Position numbers and translations under genes: made by a program
Origin: Episyrphus balteatus
Taxonomy: Eukaryota > Arthropoda > Insecta > Diptera > Syrphidae
NCBI RefSeq assembly: GCF_945859705.1
Contig: NC_079136.1
Span: forward strand, 126,515,027 to 126,579,026
Length of the DNA: 64,000 nucleotides
Direction: 5' to 3'
Part shown: positions 58,441-64,000 of the stretch, one piece after another
Numbering within the stretch: position 1 is the first letter of the stretch
Layout of the letters: every line of letters begins with the position of its first letter
The notes under the pieces: model-generated
Database searches by the model: none
Told to the model about the DNA's origin: nothing
The model's input: the letters and a program-made list of their open reading frames with translations, nothing else

Positions 58441-60094
58441 CAAAGACTTATTTCCCTCGTATCAGTCAATTTTGTTCAAATTCCAAAACTTCCTTGACCA
58501 GCAATCAGTAACATCAGCTTGTCAAAAACTTTGCTTTACCATCATTTATTTCTTCCTGCCGTCTTCATTAATGAAAGATTGACTTTTGCTTGCAGCCCTG
58601 ATCTTCATTTGGCTTCTTTGGATCCAGAGGTAATGTGTTCCACTTTAGGTGCTTTGTTGTTTTTTTATTTTTTATTTTTTTTTTTTGTCTAATCCTGTGT
58701 TATTGTTATTTTGTATTTTTCTTGTTTTGCTGAAGCATCTAAATTACCACCTTTTATTGAAGGTAGATATGTTTTCTAATTAGCACCGACCTTGTAATGG
58801 CTTTTTAGGGTTTTTTTTTTCTAACTTCCTGTTTTCTTGTTTTCTGTTTTTTTTTGTACCCAAAAAAAGGTACAAATTAAGCTGATTCCTTAAATGCTAT
58901 TTCTTATGTGTGTGTGTTTGTAAGTCAGAGAAAAAGCTTACATCATATAGCGTGCTCTATATTATGACAGGTTTCGTATTCGGATTTTGGTTTCAGAATG
59001 CTGATTTGGCTTCGGGTGATGGTGTTGAAGTTACACGAGAATAGCATTTTTGGGATTTGAGATAGAAAAAATGGCTTTTGCCGGAAGTAATTCTCTTCTC
59101 TGACCAGCAGTTGTTCTTATAGGAGCAGTATAAAAGGTAGATTTTGTTGGATTTTATTCTATCATACACCTGTTGAATTTTGTTGGTCCTGGCCCCCTCC
59201 TTCCAACCTTTATACCACCCTTATTTTGATTAAATAGAAAAGATATAATTTCAGGTTTTGGTTCTGTGTTTTCTCATTTGGTTTGTTTTATTTTTGCGAG
59301 GTTATATTTTTGTGTGGAGAGAAAGGACATAAGACCATTAAAGGATTAGGTTTGTTTCGAATATAATTTTGTGTACATATAGAATAGATGTTTTGAAAGA
59401 TTAAAAGAAGAAAATGAACGCGCCCAGGAACAGAAAGCACAGACCGATTTATATAAGCAAACATAGTCAATTTATTAAGATGTATGGTTTGGACTTGGGG
59501 TTTGGTTAGACTTTATTTTTTGTTTAATTAAAGAGGAGATATTTCTGTTTAAGGATATGAATATACAAAAATTGTTGGTTAAAGGACTACCATATTTGTA
59601 TTTGTAAGATTTATTTAATATTCAATTTATGAAACTCAATAAAAGTGAGATGATCTCTTTTTGGGGAATTAGAAATAAATCTTTATGAATGTGTGTGTGT
59701 TTGTTTTTGTGTTTGGGTGTGTATTATTTGATTACATAGCTAATCTAAACCGAAACACCTTTTTCGATCTGTTATTTATGAAGAAGGTCGTTTTGTGGGT
59801 AATTGAAATCGAATATAGAAAAGCTTAATGCTTAATAAATAAGTTTGGAGATAACAAAAAGGCTGGCAGAAAAAAGATACTTATGATTATGTCCAGCGTA
59901 AATTGTTAATTCCAATATTTTGACCGTAATAAGCTTAATAAGATGTTTCTTTCTTTAATTTCGAAATTATGGTGGATTATGTATTAACAATGTATTAAAA
60001 GATTTCATCGTTTAATAGCTTCTATAAAAAAAAAAAAACATGGTTTTTTGGACGAAGCTGAATAACTTTATTTGCAGATGTGGGTTTTTTAGGT
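58441..60094. other. Non-coding DNA with one micro-exon-like segment
   Basis: Mostly unremarkable. 58607-58640 is flanked by good splice consensus on the plus strand and is treated as a finding. Confidence 0.45.
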
Positions 60095-60103
60095 GTTTTA
60101 AGT

Positions 60104-61710
60104 GGTGCCGTGAAATAACGCCGAGCGAAATAACGCCGAATTCCAAAATTCGGCGTTATTTCACTTTACAAAAGCGAAATAACGCCGAATTTCAACATTC
60201 GGCCTTATTGCGCTTTGTCAAAGTGAAATAACGCCGAGTCCCAAGTGAGAAATAAGGCCGAATGCTAGAAATGTGAGCATAGAAGTGGACCTAAGTTAAC
60301 CAGTATATTAAAATTCTAACCTTTTTTATTTTCAAAGGCATATAAGGCCCTAATTTATTAAGGCAGAATGGCCCCAATACCAATTTGGGACTTATGTCCA
60401 TCCAAGCGAGGTATAGGTTCCAAAAAAGTTTTTTGTCTTATGTGCCTCTTATTTATTCATTAACAGATTAGTCTCAAGAAGGTACAAAAACATGTCGCAG
60501 GGACAAAAGGCCCAGGGATATAGCACCCACTTTTTATTTATGGGAGTTATGTTCCACTTGAGTGGGTTGACATTTAATTTAAGAATTATATCCCACTTGA
60601 GTGGGACATAAGCTCCATATATTTTTCATTTAAGTGGGACATAAGCCCCACGCTTTTCGAAATATAAAACAATAATGAACAATTATAACTTTGGTATATT
60701 TTATTCGCGTTTTGTTCCAGAGTCTTTAAATGCAAAAGAAACTTTTAATAAAATAATGATAAGAAACAAATAGATCCCACCTGTTTTAATTGGTGGAAAG
60801 CAAAGCGGACACAAATTTCTTACATGAGAATCTATTTAATTTTTGGAACCCAAACGCGAAGCGGAAAAAAATTTTGCCCACGGGAGAATCAATTTTGAGG
60901 TGTGAAAATAAAAATTCGCGCGAATTTTTATTTTCACACCTCAAAATTGATTCTCCCGTGGGCAAAATTTTTTTCCGCTTCGCGTTTGGGTTCCAAAAAT
61001 TAAATAGATTCTTATGTAAGAATTTATTTTTCTCTTCGCGTTTGCCAAGTTATAACACAAACATATCTTTGTTGTTTGGTATACACATAAATAAAACAAT
61101 AAAACCCAAGATACTTAGGTTTATAAACAGTGAAATATTTTTGGAGGCTGAGAGCATGCTGCTCTGCTGCAATCCCCTTGATTGGATACACTATTGAATC
61201 GGCTTATTTGCCAATAAGGTGGGACATAAGTGCAAAATCGAATTATGTAACTATCCCAAATACAGTTATTCAGTTGGGAGATAATTTTATAATTTGTAAA
61301 TTCTTTGTTAGTGAGACATAACGCCCATCCTTTATTTGTGGGTCTTTTGTCCAACCTGAGTTTGACATAAGCCCCACATTTAATTTGGAACTTATGTCTC
61401 ACTCAAGCGGGATGTAAGCCCCACAATAATAGTGGCTGTTATTCCATGGGCCTTATGTCCCTGTGCCAAAAATATGGCATTTCAATACCAAACTGACTGC
61501 AGGTGGTTACATAGAAATTTTTCCTAAGCTCCACTTAGCAAGATTTTCCTCACTGAAAAAGTGAAATAACGCCGAATCGGCGTAATTTCACTTTATCATT
61601 GTGAAATAAGACCGAATGTTGAAATTCGGCGTTATTTCGCTTTTGTAAAGTGAAATAACGCCGAATTTTGGAATTCGGCGTTATTTCGCTCGGCGTTATT
61701 TCACGGCACC
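60104..61710. mobile_element. Foldback-type transposon with 99-bp identical inverted termini
   Basis: The first 99 bases (60104-60202) are, base for base, the inverse of 61612-61710. They begin GGTGCCGTGAAATAACGCCG and consist of subrepeats of GAAATAACGCCGAATT in both directions. A 9-bp target duplication GTTTTAAGT stands at 60095-60103 and 61711-61719. Further in, AGGGACATAAGGCCC- and GTGGGACATAAGCCCCAC-type words are repeated in inverse on the two sides, and the middle is a palindrome. Subrepeated long termini and a 9-bp duplication recall Foldback/MULE-like elements. No transposase is present. Confidence 0.9.
60814..61025. repeat. 212-bp near-perfect palindrome without a loop
   Basis: The symmetry centre lies between 60919 and 60920 (TTCGC|GCGAA). 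Pairing continues to 60814/61025 with only two mismatches noticed (60826/61013 and 60816/61023). The 135-codon ORF across it is a by-product of the symmetry. It forms the centre of the foldback element. Confidence 0.92.
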
Positions 61711-61718
61711 GTTTTAAG

Positions 61719-62117
61719 TAGTGATGGGAACTATCGAATGATTTGAACTATCGATAGTAGTTAGTAACTGAATGATTTGAACTATCGAATAGTTCATTCA
61801 TTCATTTATTTATTCATTCGAATAAAAACTATCGAATAAAACTATCGAATAAAAACTATCGAACAAACTATCGAATAAACTATCGAATAAAAACTATCGT
61901 ATAAAAAAACTATTGAAATGAAAAAACTATCGTTCAAGAAAATTATCGTATAAAAAAAACTATATTCGAATGAAAATAGTAGTTAAGCTATCGAATGAAA
62001 AAACTATTCGAATGAAAATAGTAACTAAATGAATGAATGATTTAAATCTATCGAATGAAAGAATATTTTACAACTATCGATAGTTTGATAATTTTTATTC
62101 GATAGTGCCCATCACTA
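61719..62117. mobile_element. hAT-type MITE with TAGTGATGGG termini
   Basis: 399 bp; ends TAGTGATGGGAACTATCGAA and, inverted, TAGTGATGGGCACTATCGAA (one mismatch in 20). 8-bp target duplication GTTTTAAG at 61711-61718 and 62118-62125. The interior is almost entirely reiterated ACTATCGAATAAAA words in both directions, with ACTATCGATAGT palindromes near each end. YAGNG-type ends plus 8 bp indicate the hAT superfamily. No ORF. Confidence 0.9.
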
Positions 62118-62125
62118 GTTTTAAG

Positions 62126-62745
62126 GCTTTTGGTAAATCTTTTTTATCAGAAATGTTTAATATAATAAATAATGGCCTTTTAGAATTTTTCAAAATTCTT
62201 AACTGACGATAATAATATTCCAGTAAACTTGTCATTTTTTGTAGATAAAAACCTTGCGTTAAATCTGGTTGTTCTTGTTTTTGCAGAATTTTTTTTTTTG
62301 TTATAGGCCTAATAAATATCTTCAGTTTTCGGAATTGAGAATCGAACGAAACATTGTCAAAAATGCATATAATTAAAAAAAATTCTTAAACGGTCAGACA
62401 TAATGTTGGGTGGGGTCTTAATCTTAAGTTCTAGGTAAGTTAACAAAAATTTCCAAAATTTAGAAAAGGATGAAGATATCTATTTATAAATTTTTGTATA
62501 GAAACTATTTTAAAAATCCACAATGTCGAATGAATTTGGGGTCTGAATCTCAAAAAGGTTCTGTTTTTTTTTCAAATATTTCATAAGTTTTACTTGCTTA
62601 TTATTTATCAATTTTAAATGAACATCTTTTGTTAAAGTTTAAAGGTCTCTATATTCTTAGGAAAATCTTAGAAACAATAAAGAGGTCTCAAAGAAACCCT
62701 GTAGGTTGCCGCTTTCCAATATGATCTTGATTTGTAAAATTCTTT
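62126..62745. other. Non-coding DNA between two MITEs
   Basis: No feature recognised. Confidence 0.5.
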
Positions 62746-62753
62746 GACTTTGT

Positions 62754-63448
62754 CAGGGTTGTAAAAATATCAATTTAAAAAAAAAAAAAATGCATTTGAA
62801 ATTTAAAAAAAAATATTTATTGCAAATAAAAAAAAATTTGCACTAAAACAAAATATTTATTTCAACTGGAAAATATTTGCATTGAAAAAAAAATATTTAT
62901 TGCAATTAAAAATATTTTGCATTAAAAAAAATGTATTGCAAATGAAAAAAAAACATTGCATTAAAAATTAAATTTTTATTGCAAATACAATATTTTGCAT
63001 TGAAAGGAAAATTTTATTGCAAATAAAAAAGTTCTGCATTGAAAAAAAATTCAATGCATTCAATATTTGTTTTTAATATTCGTCGAGTTACAATTAATAT
63101 CGTCAAATAGAAATAGTAATGCACACATTTTGCTTTGAATTTTTTTTCAAAGCAGAAAATTCTTTATTTGCAATAAAAAAAATTTTTTTCAATGCAAAAT
63201 ATTTTATTTGCAAATTTTTTCAATTGCACTAAAATTTTTTTTTAATGCGAAATATTTTTAGTTCCCACAAATATTTTTTTGTTCAATGCAAATATTTTTC
63301 AGTTGCAATAAAAAAGTTTTTTTTTAATGCAAATATTTTTCAGTTACAATAAATACTTTTTTTTAATGGAAATTTTTTTTATCTGCAATAAATATTTTTT
63401 TTTTTAATTTGTAATGCATTAATAATACAATGATTTTTTACAACCCTG
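62754..63448. mobile_element. hAT-type MITE with CAGGGTTGTAAAAA termini
   Basis: 695 bp; both ends read CAGGGTTGTAAAAA in inverse orientation. 8-bp target duplication GACTTTGT (62746-62753) against GACTATGT (63449-63456), one difference. The left half consists of AAATATTTATTGCAAATAAA words and the right half of their inverse, so the whole element can fold back. No ORF. Confidence 0.87.
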
Positions 63449-63456
63449 GACTATGT

Positions 63457-64000
63457 TACTTACTGTGGACAATTCTTATATGTACCTATTTTTAAATCTT
63501 GTTTGCGTCGATACAAACGTTAAGATTTTATGAACTAATTTTGACCCTTAATTTATTTTCTGAAGTGCAGGGGTATTTTCCTTTTTTACACTTTGTAGGT
63601 ATTAGTTTCAGACTCTTCAAAGATATTTCATTTATCTTCAAAAAAAAAAAAAAAACATCAATGAATTTATTTTACATATTTTTTATTAATTAAATTTTTC
63701 GTTGTTTTGTTTGTTTTATACAAAAAAAAAATTATAATAAAAATAATAACGACTATTAATTACTTTTAAAAATATTAAATATATATATATATAAAAAATA
63801 ATAAATTTTTATATTTATTATATAAAATAGATTTTTTTGTTTGTTTCTTTTTAAAGTTATTAAACTATTGCATAAGATTTGTTTTTTTTTTTTTGTTTAT
63901 CATTTTAATTTAAATTAAAAAGAATATAATTTTTACTCATTTTAAGCAACAAAAAAAAAAAAATACAAAATCACGCCTCGAAAAATCAGGCTTAAAATTG
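63457..64000. other. A/T-rich non-coding DNA
   Basis: Contains (AT)n near 63778-63792 and several homopolymer runs. No feature recognised. Confidence 0.5.

Noticed and set aside
60790..61197. 135-codon plus-strand ORF
   Set aside because: It reads straight through the perfect palindrome of the foldback element; no protein family and forced by the symmetry.

Overview
This is a eukaryotic, almost certainly insect and probably dipteran, nuclear window. It is strongly A+T rich, full of long A/T homopolymer runs and GTC/GTT/AC microsatellites. It carries a copia element primed by a tRNA-iMet fragment in the Drosophila copia manner, and one recognisable host exon of an insect Shaw-type potassium channel gene. 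The species cannot be named from the sequence.

Host genes: the only host coding segment I can support is a 44-bp first coding exon on the minus strand (10042 to 9999). It encodes MDGENRIILNVGGIR, the start of the T1 domain of a Kv3/Shaw-family voltage-gated K+ channel, and ends in a consensus splice donor. Positions 1-9998 are therefore the start of its downstream intron. Higher coordinates are upstream or 5'UTR territory of that gene, or another gene's introns. Two weak non-coding or micro-exon candidates on the plus strand are given only as findings.

Mobile DNA: (1) an intact copia-type LTR retrotransposon at 37999-42465 (minus), with identical 206-bp LTRs, a 5-bp target duplication, PBS, PPT and one 1316-aa Gag-Pol ORF; (2) a TTAA-flanked 585-bp MITE at 32083-32667; (3) a 4.06-kb hAT-like non-autonomous element at 50915-54975 with a perfect 8-bp target duplication, carrying a 2.1-kb, 14-bp minisatellite; (4) a 1607-bp foldback element at 60104-61710 with a 212-bp near-perfect palindrome inside and 99-bp identical termini, abutting (5) a 399-bp hAT-type MITE at 61719-62117; (6) another hAT-type MITE at 62754-63448; (7) weaker inverted-repeat candidates at 36594-37734 and about 47390-49207.

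Tandem and motif arrays: about 1.18 kb of nearly perfect (TTAGG)n lies 450 bp inside the channel intron. Between 2 and 24.5 kb more than 30 copies of a TGGCGCCCAACG box recur about every 126-156 bp in otherwise diverged DNA. The box equals the complement of the tRNA-Lys(CUU) 3' end. Interleaved is an AGCTGAAT satellite organised as a 446-bp trimeric higher-order repeat, with an inverted relative at 23.7-24.5 kb. Other local arrays each have their own core word: GAACTGACAGAATTT (4.8-5.3 kb), a 136-bp GGGTCCTAA repeat (25.9-26.9 kb), TGTGGAACGTATT (27.3-29.8 kb), ACCAGTTTATACCAAT (30.9-31.7 and 35.5-36.3 kb), GTGATTTTTGTCAC (36.4-42.8 and 44.9-45.9 kb) and a ~315-bp satellite (56.5-58.4 kb). The most unusual property of the window is this patchwork of regional arrays in which a short core is conserved while the spacers diverge.
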